This document shows positions 45,962 to 58,000 of a stretch of DNA of 64,000 nucleotides, piece after piece. Location of the stretch: positions 868,001 through 932,000 of the forward strand of contig NC_089424.1 of NCBI RefSeq assembly GCF_013426205.1, read 5' to 3'. The position numbers and the translations under genes were made by a program. The notes beneath the pieces were generated by a model. It was not told the DNA's origin and did no database searches. It saw only the letters and a program-made list of their open reading frames with translations. The first letter of the stretch is position 1, and the number at the start of each line of letters is the position of its first letter. The DNA is from Metarhizium brunneum. Taxonomy: Eukaryota; Ascomycota; Sordariomycetes; Hypocreales; Clavicipitaceae.

Positions 45962-47001
45962 TGACATTGATCCCTTTTTTGAACTGCATGCTTGTGCCCG
46001 TCTCATTCCACCACACGCACACATGCCGCGCTCTATTCGATAATCGGGACCTGCATGATTTGCGGTCTGCGCTCCGTGGCTACTGTCCTCTCTTTGGTCT
46101 CGAGCCTGGCCTGCGACCTCCATTGGGGGCTTGCACACATGACTTTCCTCCATGTCTGTCAACCGTCTGGCACTTCTTGGCGGACCTGGCAGCTGTTCAT
46201 TAGGAAGTTCAAACTTAAATCTTGGCTCGGCATTTATTGCCGTAATTTCTCAAGCTGTGATAGGACAGCTTCCTTCTGTCAAATCTTGGCTTGTGATAAT
46301 GGCGTGACAGCTATAGACTAGGCACAACTTGTGGGCTGAGATTGGCCTTATTTCTCTGGTTTCCATGCAGTATTGTGTTCACGGGAAGGAGCTCTGGGTT
46401 TTCTACGTACTGCGCAGCATTCAAGCTTTGGGCAATGTGGAGGATTCCATGGAAGAAAGAACCTTTACACTGGCCCGACAAGTCTATTGATATCCCGTCG
46501 CAGCGATCATGGCATCGTGCATTTCCCATCACAAACCCAATTCTAGATGTCATAATGGACAATGGATAATGTGCTTATTAGACGTACTGTCGAATACATC
46601 AAGATTGGCCGTTGGCTTGACTGATTTTTTCGCTGCGAAAGGGCCCTCCCCGGCGCCTGGCAACTGTTAGCCTGCTCCTTCCTCCGTTGACAGATGTCGG
46701 CAACACGGCACGAGATGTCGGTCTCAACAGCTCTTGGCTATTCTATGACTTTCCATGGCTTGAAACCCTGATTCTGACCTGCCGTTTGTGCCGTTCCTGA
46801 ACTCTGCCGCCCTTTTCTGTCTCGACACCTGAATTCCTTTATCCTCTCGACACCATTTCTCTTTCATCCGCCGTTTTGTACTCTCCTTACTACCGCCGAC
46901 CCTGTTTCTTGATTCTCGTATTTCTGCAGAAATCACTTGTTTGAATCATCAGTTTGGCCGCTGCTTCGTCTTGTTTGAGCATCTTCAATCCGCCGACCGC
47001 C
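45962..47001. other. Upstream region and leader of the repeat protein
   Basis: The last about 200 bases before 47002 are a long pyrimidine-rich leader with a possible 5'-UTR intron acceptor (TTTCTGCAG at about 46929). No other gene was seen. Confidence 0.4.
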
Positions 47002-50000
47002 ATGCGTGCTTCCCTGACTTTCGGGGCCGCGGTGGCCAGCAGTCTTCTGTACCAAGCTGCCGCTCAAGCAACCTATGGGCAAGTTCACCATGTTCTGGCT
47101 GCGATACTTGGCTAACTAGACGAAACAGAAATCCTGATGATGGCAATGATACCGAAAACTCTGCTGGCCAAGTCGACTCCCCACAGAGCACAGTCACCGT
47201 GTTTGACAATAGTGGCGAAAACTCCAATGGCTTCCCCAGCGGGCAATCTTGTCAGATGCAGGGCACAACAACTGTATTTGTTACCGTCTATCCTACTGGT
47301 CCTGTCTCCAACGGCAATGAGTCCCCTGCAGCCATCACCGGCACTGACGGAACTCCTGATCACACTGGTTATCGGACCATTCAAGTTTCTCCATTGGATT
47401 CTTCCAATGGAAACCGACCAACAGTCCAGGTCTTCACTACCCTGACCATTTCAGATCTCTGGAGTGGTGGTTCTGATTCTGGAAACAATCCCACTTCTGT
47501 TGCTTCAGACTTTGGCCATGTCACCAGTGGATCTCTTCCTTCTGATGGTTCATCTCCTTCCAGCTCTGTTACATATGGCAATCCTGCTTCAGCTTCGGAC
47601 AAAGGTCCCGTCGAAACCGATGATTCTGGAGACAATGGCAGTGCTACTCCAGGCACTGTCACTGTCCAGAATGTTCCATCCAACTCGCCGTACTCGACAG
47701 GTAACACTGGCCAAGTGACTGCCAATCCCAATAGTGGTGATGGTGACAACAGAGGCACTGTGGTGCATCCCTCAAACCTGTACACAATTGTCACCGATAC
47801 AAATGTTGAGTGGGTTACCGGCTCTGATGGAGGCCCAAGTCCCGTTACTGTCATTTCTGAGCATACCATCACTCTTGGCACCGCTGCAACTGAAGCCATT
47901 TCCGGAGCAGGACCTGCGGTGACTTGCTGGACTGTTACTGGCACTGATGGTAAAGAAACTGTGATCGAATCAACTTTGAACACAAATCAGGTCAATGGCG
48001 GTGCACCAACAGTTACCTCTGCTTCTGTTACTGGACCTGATGGCAATATTTCTCCCCAGCCTGTTTCTACCGCTGTCGGTCAGCAAACTCCTGTTACAAC
48101 CATCACGGCCGGCGGCGCTATTCCTGATTACACAGGGCCAGGAACTGCTAGAACTACAGCCATTACTGTCCTTGGAACCGACGGGACCGCAACTGTTCGT
48201 TATTCCACCTGGGTCATCGAAACTGGCCTTGTCACTGTCGCATCTGCTGCTACATTGCCAACTGGAGTCTCTGTTTCCCCTGGAGCTACTCAAGCGCCAT
48301 CAAATGATCGGGGCATCACTAGTTGCACTAGCTATACTGTCATTGGACCTGACGGCCGACCAACTGTGATTGAATCTACCTTGGTGGTTCCTGCATCCGT
48401 TGTTTTGGCTACCGAATTGCCCCAAAATCTCCCAAACGGTATCTCCGTACAAGCCACAGCTGTTCCTGGATCTCTGATACCTGGTGCGGGGGCGATCACC
48501 ACTCATTCATCCTACACAGTTATTGGGACAGATGGTAAACTCACAGTTGTCGAAACAAGCTTTCTCATTCCTGGACCTTCCGCCACACCAGTTGCGACGA
48601 TAGCCCCATCCGGAGTCATCACCGGCGTTCCTGGACAAGTCACTGCCGCTCCAGGCCAGGTTGGCTCTGTCGAGATGGCATCTCAAGGGCTGACTACTTG
48701 CCTGACGTACACAGTTCTTGGCACAGATGGCCTTCCTACTGTCCTTGAATCTACAGTTGTGATGCCCAACAGTAATGTGTTGCCGACTGGTACCATCATT
48801 GGTCTTCCATCACTTGTTCCCGAGGGCCAAACCAATGGGCTTCCTCAAGGTGTTTCTATCCCCGCTCAAACTGGTTCAGGCTACACGACCTGCATTACTG
48901 TTGATGTCCTTGGCCCGAATGGTGTTGCAACCCCCGTCGTGGAAACAATTGTATTGACAACACAGGAATCGGGACTGCAAGGTGCCACTGTTCTCGCCAC
49001 CTCACTTCCGTTTCCTTCTGTTGTCCCTCCGGGTTTCAGTGATCTCCATCAAGGGGTCACCCCATCAGAGACTGTTTCTGTAAGCCCAATTACCACTGCT
49101 GTTACCCTCACTGTTGTCGGGCCGAATGGAGTCCCTTCACCTGTTGTTCAGACGATTGTTATCACTCCCCAGCCACAGGCGTTGACCTCTGGAGTCACAA
49201 ACGCTGTGACTATCCCGGAGGCTGCTTCGGCCGTTTCGCCTGCCTTGGAAGAATACGGAACAGGATCCCCGGCCACTCCCACTGTACTCTCCCCACCAGT
49301 AGTCAGCTCTGAACTTGGCGGTTTGCCTGTTGGAACAGACGTTGGCGCAAAACCGTCCATTTTCACCATTGTTACTGGCCCAGGTGGTATCCCCGTCCTG
49401 TCGGTAGTCACTGCCATACCCCTGTCTGTTTACAATAGTCCTGGAAATGCCGACAACAAGGGATTGCCTGTTTCTGGTCCTGCACCACAGGGCACGCCCG
49501 GCGAATATGGCTGGCAGCCGGCCGGTGCTTCTCCTGCTGGATATGGTGCCTTATCATCTTTGTTCAATCCCCAGCCCAGCCCGATTGCAACCTCTGTCCA
49601 AACAAGCACCTGGGTCAATGTCATTCCCGAGCCAACCACAACATATACCATGAAGTTTGCCTTGACTACTCTCACTACTGTTACTGTTCCTTCCAAGGTT
49701 TCTGTTGTGAAGCGCGCTGTTCAGCCATTGAAGAAGTATTAATACCCCAGTGAGTTCTTTCGTCGGAATGGATTTTACTAACTCGCAGACAGGTTTGTCT
49801 CCCCCGGCGCTGGCTGGGCCAATTCAACCTCTACGAGTCTTCCGCCTTTGACTGAGAGTGCAACATTGGTTCCTCCTCCTTTGGATCCTACCCCAGCACC
49901 ATCAACCCTCAGTGTTGCTGCTCCCCCTCCTGCTAATGTAATGTGCCCAGCTGGCGGCAAGGTCGGCAATACTACAGTAAATGTGGGTGATCCAATAGAG

Positions 50001-50711
50001 CCTCGTTCAACTTCTAGTGCTAATTGTCTACAGTTTGATACATTGAAGCCGGGTCCTCTTTTCAACCCAGCTGCAGACTTCTGGTTCTCAGAGGGATTCC
50101 TCGTTGCGCCATTGTCACCCCAATCTGTTCAGGGGTACATGGCCTCATCCGGCGGCCAACTTGTGGAATTTGTCCCGCCTGCTCTGACTAGTCCTGCATC
50201 AACGGGGAGCAGTGATACGGCTGAGATTGGTGTTGGGCCCAACTCTCCCAATCCCTGCTTCCGTTTCAACCTGTACAGCGCAAATCTGGGATGTGCCGCT
50301 TTGGGTACCGAGCAGTGGTGCGAGTTCGAAGTCTCTGCTTACACTTACAACCAGGCCACCTCAAATGAGATGTCCATTGCATGGTCAGAGGTAAAGCGCG
50401 TGCCAGCCTGTCCAAGCTTCCCTAATGTCCCTTGCCCTCTCACCCCAGTCACATTTGATGGATTCCAGAACATCACATCTGTACTTGTCCGCCTTCATGT
50501 TGGGCTTGAACTTCGCACCTGGTGGGCTGATGACCTGCAATTTGGCTGGACTGATAACAGCTGCGAAGCTGCCCAGTGTCGCCAAGCAGTTACACCTCAG
50601 CCAGTCAAGCGCGAGGTTGTCGAATCTGCCCTTCGACGCGGTGTTTGGCGTTGGACTCCAACAGGCCACGAACGAATGGGAGAGGAGTATGTTTGGGACG
50701 CTTTGAACTAA
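47002..50711 (+). CDS. Large secreted Ser/Thr-rich repeat protein with Cys-rich C-terminal domain, 1200 aa
   Basis: Three exons (47002-47078, 47129-49735, 49793-50711) give 3603 coding bases in one frame. Intron 1 is a GC-AG intron (GCAAGT donor, GCTAAC branch site); intron 2 starts GTATTA and removes a stop that would otherwise end the frame at 49742. The protein begins with a signal peptide (MRASLTFGAAVASSLLYQAAAQA). Residues 27-280 are Ser/Thr/Gly-rich. From about 290 to 790 there are about eight repeats of 55-80 residues with the core T-V-x-G-x-D-G-x-x-T-V-x-E-S-T. Exon 3 encodes a Pro/Ser linker and a domain with about ten Cys (P-C-F-R-F-N-L-Y, E-Q-W-C-E-F-E-V). It resembles fungal cell-wall or surface adhesin-like proteins. 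No GPI signal is evident at the C-terminus. Confidence 0.85.
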
Positions 50712-51635
50712 TATATAGGAGTGGAAGTGAGGTGGTTACTTACGAATGATTGCTGCGGGATAGATATTTGCTTGTTCATGAGGACAAATCATGTGATGGT
50801 AATTTTTGGAAGGCGGCGTAATTGTAGACGGCTGAAAATTCGGGGTAACTGCAAAGAGATTATGGGGACAAGACCGCGTGTATCATGATAGTATGTTATT
50901 ATCCAATCAAATGTAAATGTGTCACAAGGACATCTGGCGTGTATTCGGAAGTGAGTCGTATTGAGCGTCGGTTCATAAACTGACTGTCCTGAGGCTCAGG
51001 GGAACCACATGCATCTGCGGTTCCGCTCCGGTCAGATGATATAGCCCAGGTCATAATGCTTATCCCAGGGGCTACACTCAGCTTCACAAGCTTCAGCAAG
51101 TGCTGTTTCCAAGTAATCTTCGACCATTGTGTCAATGCACTTATTCTTAGCCCCTGCTCCTGGGACGGTGTGCTTTCAGCTTCCAGGATGGCTAGGGCAG
51201 TGACGGGATAGAAGTTCCTCATGTTTTTTGAGCAGAACGAAGTGGTGTACCGGGATCAATCCTAGTACTGAGATATAGATTTGGGGTGGCTCGATAGCCG
51301 GGACGGGGCTTCCCGGTGGCATATTTTCTGGATTCTGGAGACGTGAAGGGCCCCGTGAAGTGCCGGTTGGACTGGAACTTGCAACCTGAACAGACGAATC
51401 GGTTGCTCGCCCAGTAACTGCCAAACATGAATGAAGACGACTAGAGGTTCCAGTTTACAATGCAATTGCTATTTTTTTTTTAGAAGCTAAGCTGTACATG
51501 GTGCGTTTGCTCGGTCGTCATGGCGAGTGTGTGCCGTCGCACGGCCACAAGTCGCCTTGTACAGACCGCGTCCTCATTCCCCCTTGAACCCATTCTCGTT
51601 ACGTGTACATGTCAAAACCAAATATCCCCCGTGTA
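50712..51635. other. Intergenic, convergent 3' flanks
   Basis: No gene, repeat or RNA recognised between the two convergent genes. Confidence 0.4.
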
Positions 51636-52643
51636 TTAATTCTTCTTCAACCGTGTCGCTAAATCATGCACCGGCTGGGCAGAAATATAAGGCGGAGGCG
51701 CCTCCCCAGCCGAAGGGCCGGCAACCGGAGGCACCACGTCGGCCGGAGGCACCACGGCAGCCTCGACGTCCGGCTCGTCCACTGCCCGGACGGGTTCGGG
51801 GCGTAAGTCGACCGTCTCGACCTGGTTCGGGCGCGCGCGGTTCCAGGTCCGCGGGGGAGCCTGGTGAGCCGCCATGATGGCCGTGATGCGCTCGTTGCTC
51901 GCCGTGTCCTTCTCCTCCTGCCGGAGCAGCTTCAGCTCCCTGCTCACCGCGACAATCTGCCGAATAATAAGGCTGAGGGTGTACATGTAGGATAATCTAA
52001 GCAGCAGGCGTCAGCACAACCTCCCCGCGTCCCCGCGTCCCAAAAAATAAAAAAAACATACATGAGAATAATGGACAGCCAAAAGGTGGTGTTGGGCACG
52101 GCGCAGAAATTCGGCGTCAGTCCGCGGCCACTCTCACCGACTACAAAAAATGCGTGTCAGTAGCAGTCCTCTGTTTCTCTCTCGCAGACCCGCGAGCACT
52201 CACAGACAAAGGGGTCATTGCCGAACGCGATGCCGTGGCAGTCGACGGGCAGGCCGGCCGCCGCCAGGACAGCAACCACGGGCACCTGCAGCCCCATGCA
52301 GAGCAGGTCGAAGAAGATGAAGAAGATGAGGCACCCGCGGCGCCGGTAGCCGGCCAGGCGCGTGCCGAAGCACTGCTGCATGCCGGTGAGGATCAGGGTC
52401 AGGCCCGCCTGGCGGGTTGCGTTGTGTTAGCAGACAGTTCCTGAAGTTTCCTGGGCGGCCAAGACTCACCGCCGCAATGGCCAGCGTGACGCTGCCCCCC
52501 AGCCCGGCGTCGTTGGAGATGAGCACGGCGAGCAGGAACGCGCTGATGGCGATGATGGTCACGTTGAGGACGTACTGGCCGATTCGCAGCCAGCGCAGGC
52601 GCCGGACGAGCGGCCACCTGCCTTTTTCCCGAAAGATGGCCAT
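51636..52643 (-). CDS. Four-helix (MARVEL-like) membrane protein, 272 aa
   Basis: Four exons on the minus strand (52643-52470, 52408-52204, 52140-52062, 51996-51636) join with consistent phases across introns of 61-65 bases with GTGAGT, GTGAGT and GTATGT donors. The protein has four hydrophobic helices, at about residues 22-45, 50-72, 82-108 and 145-172. The short extracellular loop has C-x-G and F-C-A-V-P-N-T-T, where a disulfide and a glycan could form. The long cytosolic tail is Ala/Pro/Val-rich and ends near a PPPY motif that could recruit WW-domain (Rsp5-like) ubiquitin ligases. The layout fits fungal MARVEL-type plasma-membrane proteins; no specific function can be given. Exons 1 and 2 are strongly GC-rich although RIP-mutated DNA starts about 540 bases upstream of the start codon. 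Confidence 0.8.
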
Positions 52644-53182
52644 GTCGTTTTGCCCGTCTGCCAGACGTGTAGTCGCGCGAGACGAGGGGATGAGTTGTAC
52701 GGGAAGGGGGAAAAAAAGGACATGGAGATTGGGATTGGGGGGAGGATTATGCTCTCGGTGACTAGTTTTCAGGAACCGCAGGGATCCTGGCGTCCCTCGT
52801 GTCTGCGGTTTCACGCCGTGCCGCAGCAGCAGCCCTACACACGATGCGGCTGTGCCCTGTGGATGCGATCGGGGGTGGTCAACTTGGGAGGGCGGCCTCG
52901 CCCTCCGACTGGGCGGTGCTTTTCGACGGCGGGCCAGCGCCCAGGGGAACCCGTCTGGAAGTTTCCTATTTCGACTAGAGATGGCATCGCGGTGGGGCGA
53001 ATGCGAGTGGTGAAGATGCAAGAATGCTTCGAAGTTGGGACGGACAAGGCTTGGTGCAGGCTCGTGGCGTGAGGACTGCGAGGCGGTTGAAAGGGGGGTG
53101 TTTTGCCTGTGAAGCCGGTGGTTGTCCAAGAAGAAGGGCCATAAGTACTACCTACCTGTAGGCATATAAAGCTAGATATGTA
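52644..53182. other. Upstream region next to the transposon
   Basis: GC-rich promoter region of the membrane-protein gene, ending at the TA target dinucleotide of the DNA transposon. Open frames here are GC-bias artefacts. Confidence 0.45.
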
Positions 53183-53208
53183 CAGTGCCCCGACAAAAGT
53201 CACAATAA
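53183..53208 (+). repeat. Left terminal inverted repeat of the DNA transposon
   Basis: It begins CAGTGCCCCGACAAAAGTC and pairs with the right terminal repeat; five mismatches, two of which look like RIP-type transitions. The flanking TA is at 53181-53182. Confidence 0.8.
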
Positions 53209-54591
53209 CCACAAAAAATTAACCTATTTCGCCACCTAATATATTAATTTAAATATTATATTTTACGCTTAAATTTAGCTATATTAATTAATTATTTTAG
53301 GATTTAATTAATAAATAATTAAATTATTAATTAAATTATATTAATATTTTATATATTATTTATAAGTATATATAATTATAATAATTTATTAAAATATTAA
53401 GTTTATTAGCTTATTTAATAAGTTATTTTTAAGAAGCTTTTAAAACTTAATTATAGCTTTATAAAAAGCTTATTTATTATTATTATTTAACTTTATATTT
53501 AATAGCTTTAAATAATACTTTATAATATTTTTTTTAATAAGCTTTTATAGATTTTTAATAAAATTTAAATTTAATAAATATATTAATTAATTTATTAATT
53601 TAATATTATAATTAAAAGCTTAATTTTTTAATTACTTTTAAATTATTTTAATTATATATATTAAAGTATTATTTTAAATAAATATATAACTTAATTTAAT
53701 AATTATTAAAAATTAATTTTAAAAGTATTTTAAAATTTAAGTAATAATAATATTATTATACTTAGAATTTAAGTTTTTTAATAATAAATATAAAAAAATT
53801 TATTTATTATATATAAAACTATCTTAAAATATTTAAAAATACTTAATAAACTTATTTTAAAATTATATATATTATAAAAAAAACTTTTTATTTTATAAAT
53901 ATTAATTAAAATTATTATTAACCTTTTTATTTAATATACTTTTTAATAAAAAATATACTTTTATTTTTCTTTTTTTTTATATTTAATTATATATTTATTT
54001 TTTTAATATTTGGTTAATTCGCTTTATAATCAAATAAAATTATATATATAATACTAGTATTATATAAGCGTAAAATCTAAAATAATATTAGGCTATACTA
54101 GGCTAAAAATAATAAGAGACTAGAAAAGTAAACTATTTATATATTATAACACGTTAGATATACTAGTATAATTAGTACCACGCTATAGCTTATTAGTTAT
54201 AGCCACCTTATAATAGCCTTAGCTATTATTATATAGTTAAACCTTATATATTATTATAACTTTATAGCTATAACTTATACTAAGTTATACTAAAAACCTA
54301 AAATACCTATATATATAGTATATTTATAAGGTTTACCCTCTCTTATATTTTAAGTTAATTTTATATCTAAGTTATTTACCTTTTTTACTATTAAGACCCT
54401 GCTATAATAATATAACTAATTATAAGTTACTGCCCTTATATATATATATCTCCTATAAGCACTTACTAATATCTACTATAACTATCTATAAATAATAATA
54501 ATAAGATAACCTTTAAGTATAATAAGCTACTAAATAAGCCTAATATAAGTAGGTTACTTATTATAACCTTTAAGGGTTAAAGCTAATAAGG

Positions 54592-54596
54592 CCTAG
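54592..54596. repeat. Target-site duplication CCTAG, left copy
   Basis: The identical five bases follow the 3' LTR at 62462-62466. A 5-bp duplication is standard for gypsy-type integration. Confidence 0.75.
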
Positions 54597-55042
54597 TATT
54601 ACAACCCAGTCACAAGCTGTAGTATAGGTCGCAGGTTAGGCCGGCTATATAAGCTACCTAGTAGCTTAGGCATAATAAGTAATAGATTAATAGTTAAGAT
54701 AGGTTATTAATAAGAAAAAGTTTATTAGTTATTTAATAAACTTTAAATAAACTAATAATATATATATAATTATAATTTATTAAGACTTTAATAAATAAAA
54801 GGTAAACTTTATAATATATAAGAACCCTTAAATTTACTTTATAAATAAATTTTAGCTTTTTAGCTTTTAATATAAATTATTATATTAAATAAGTTTTACT
54901 TATAATTTTTTAACTTTAATTACTTAGTTATAGTTTTTAACTTATTATTAATATAATACCTAATTATTTAAATTAATTACCTTAGTTATTTTACTAATAT
55001 AAACTATAATTAATTTATCCCTTAAAAATCTTAGCTATTATA
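54597..55042 (+). repeat. 5' LTR (446 bp)
   Basis: It aligns over its full length with 62016-62461; most differences are C/T or G/A. It starts TATTACAACCC (probably TGTTACAACCC before mutation) and ends TTAGCTATTATA, matching TTAGCCGTTACA in the other LTR. Confidence 0.85.
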
Positions 55043-58000
55043 TATTAAAAGATTTTATTTAAATAATTATTATATTACTTTAAGTAATATTTAATAATTA
55101 TTAAGATAGTACTTATAATACTTATTTTATTTAAGATAATTATATTATTAATACCTTAAGAACCTTAAAGCCTTAAACCCTAAAACCTTATAAAAGAACT
55201 TATATAATTATACTAATAAGTTAAGTAATTTAGCCTTAAATATTAAATACTTATATTAGGATAAAAAGACTTAAAAGAGATTATTAAGCCTAAAGTACTA
55301 GAACCTTATAATAATAACCTAAGAATACTCTAAGAATTCTTAATCTAGCTTAGAGTATATTATTAATTTTACTTAAATAAGTTAATTAATATATAAGTAA
55401 AAGTATTATATATTAAAGGATATATAATAAGTATTATACTTATATAATTTAAATTAATTATATAAGATTATTTTATTAATATAAGAGATAATTAAGAAAA
55501 TAAAATAAAAGAAATATTTATTAATTATAAAATATTTAAAAAAGTAATTAAAAAAATATTTAGATTAATTAATAAAATAAAAATTATAATTATTTATATA
55601 AATTAATTTAAATAAAAAGGATTTATATTAGATTATATAATATATTTTAGATAAGTTACCTTAATATTAGACTAAAATAATAAGCTACTTATATTAGCTT
55701 TTTTTAAAGGATTAAAAGAAGAAATTAAGAATAAATTATATAAAAAAAATATATTAAATAACTTTTTAAACTATATAATAATAATAATTTAAATTAATAA
55801 TAAATAATATTAGTAATATATATAAAAGTAATAAGAAAAAAAAACTTAGAATCTTATAAAAAGAAGAGAATAATAAGTAAACTAAAAAAAGAGATAAGAA
55901 AAACTTATTACTTATAATTATACTTTTAACCTTAAATAAATAAAGCTTAATATTATTAAGAAAAATAATAAAAAAAAAAAGAAATATTATAATTATAAAA
56001 AACCAGGATATTTTATTAATAAATATAAAAAACCTAAAAAAAAATAAAAGCTAGTATTAAAAGAAGATAAGAAATAACTTAATATTATTAATTAATAAAA
56101 AACTAAAGTTATTAAACTAAAAGTAAAATATAAAAATCTTAATTAGACCTTTTATTATAATAATAATTATTATGTTTATATAAGTAGTAAATAAGAAAAA
56201 AGCTAGTTTTTAAAAAAGCTAAGAAAACTAAGAAAGAAAATTATGAATTTTATAGAAAATAAGCTATAAGTAGCTAAATAACTAGTATAAAAAAACCTAA
56301 ATAAATAATTAATAAAAAAGAAAACTTTTATAATAATAAGATAAAAAAAACTTTATAAACTAAAATTATTAAAATATTTAAATAAAAACTTATATTAAAA
56401 AATCCTTAATTAAGTATAATAATAAGTAAAAGTAAGAAAAATTTAAAGAGAATAATAATATAAAAAGAAGTAAAATATATAAATTTTTATTACCTTTAAT
56501 AAACCAAAAAATAAAGTAAGAGATATAAGTATTAATAATAATAATATAATTTTAAATACTTTAGAAGTATCTAAAGATAAATAAAGTAAGGAAAAAATAC
56601 TAGTAAGGCTAATAATTATATAAGAATAAGCTATATAATAATATTTCCTTATATTAATAAGGAAATATTTTATAATTCTTATTTTAATAATAAATATTAT
56701 TATAATAATAAAAAATTAAATATTATAGTTTTTAAAAAAAAAGAATAAAAATAATTCTAAACTCTTACTAAAATATATAAAATATATATATTTAATATAA
56801 GTATTATATATATTTATAATATATTAGGTATACTTTTAAATTAAAATATAATTAAATATATTTTTAATTAAGATAAAAGGATATTTAATTAAAGTATTAT
56901 ACTTTAAATAAAAACTCTTAAAATAAAAAGTAAAAATAATTAATAATAATTAAATAATAATTTTAGAACCTAATTTAAATATACTTATTAAATATTAAGC
57001 TTATATAAATTTTATAAATATATATAAATTAAATATATATTAATTATATATATATATAAAAAATAAGTAATAATATTAGTATATATATAAGGAAAAAATC
57101 CTAATATATAAAAAAGAGTTATTACTTAAATTACCTTAATATAAAATAAAAGACTACCTAGTATACTTATTATTAAATTATTTAAAATATATAATAAATA
57201 AGGCTAAGAAATAATATAAGTAATAATATAAAATATTAATAATATATAAATAAATATAATAAGTATTAAATATACTTAAATAAAAAGACCCTAAAAAAAC
57301 TATTAAATTAATATATTATAATAAATAAAAGCTAAATAAGTAATATAATAAATAAAAATTTAACCCTAAATATAATAAGAAATATATAATAAACTATAAT
57401 AACTTAAAATATAAAAAGTATAAAAAAATAAAAGATTAAATTTATAACTGCTTATATTAAATATTTAATAATAAGTTTTACTTTAAGTACTTATAAAATA
57501 AAATTAAACTTATAAAATAATACTAAAAAATAAAATAATAAATCATAAAAGAATTTATTTTAAAAAACTTAAAAAATAAGATATATTATTTATAAAAGGG
57601 CTATAAGCTAGTATAAAAAAAAAACACTAATAACTCTTAATATAATCTAAGATAAATAAAGTAATAAAATAATATTAAATATTAAAGTTATAAAATATTA
57701 TATTTATATACTTATAAATAATAATATAATAGGTAATTATATTTTATTTAAAGTTATAAATTATTATTAATTATTATAAAAATATAAAAAGGTATTATAT
57801 AAGTTAATTAATATTAAAGGAAAACTTTTTACTTATAATAATAAAATTATTAATTAAGAAATTAATTATTTTAAAGTATAGATTTAAGGTTATTTAGAAG
57901 TAATTTAACTTAATATTATAAATATATTAAAATATAACCTAGTATTAAAGTACTTATAATTATAAAAGAGTAATTTATTAATTAATTAAAGAATAAGCTA

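Noticed and set aside
51527..51877. Plus-strand Pro/Arg-rich frame
   Set aside because: It is the antisense shadow of the Ala/Pro-rich tail of the four-helix membrane protein.
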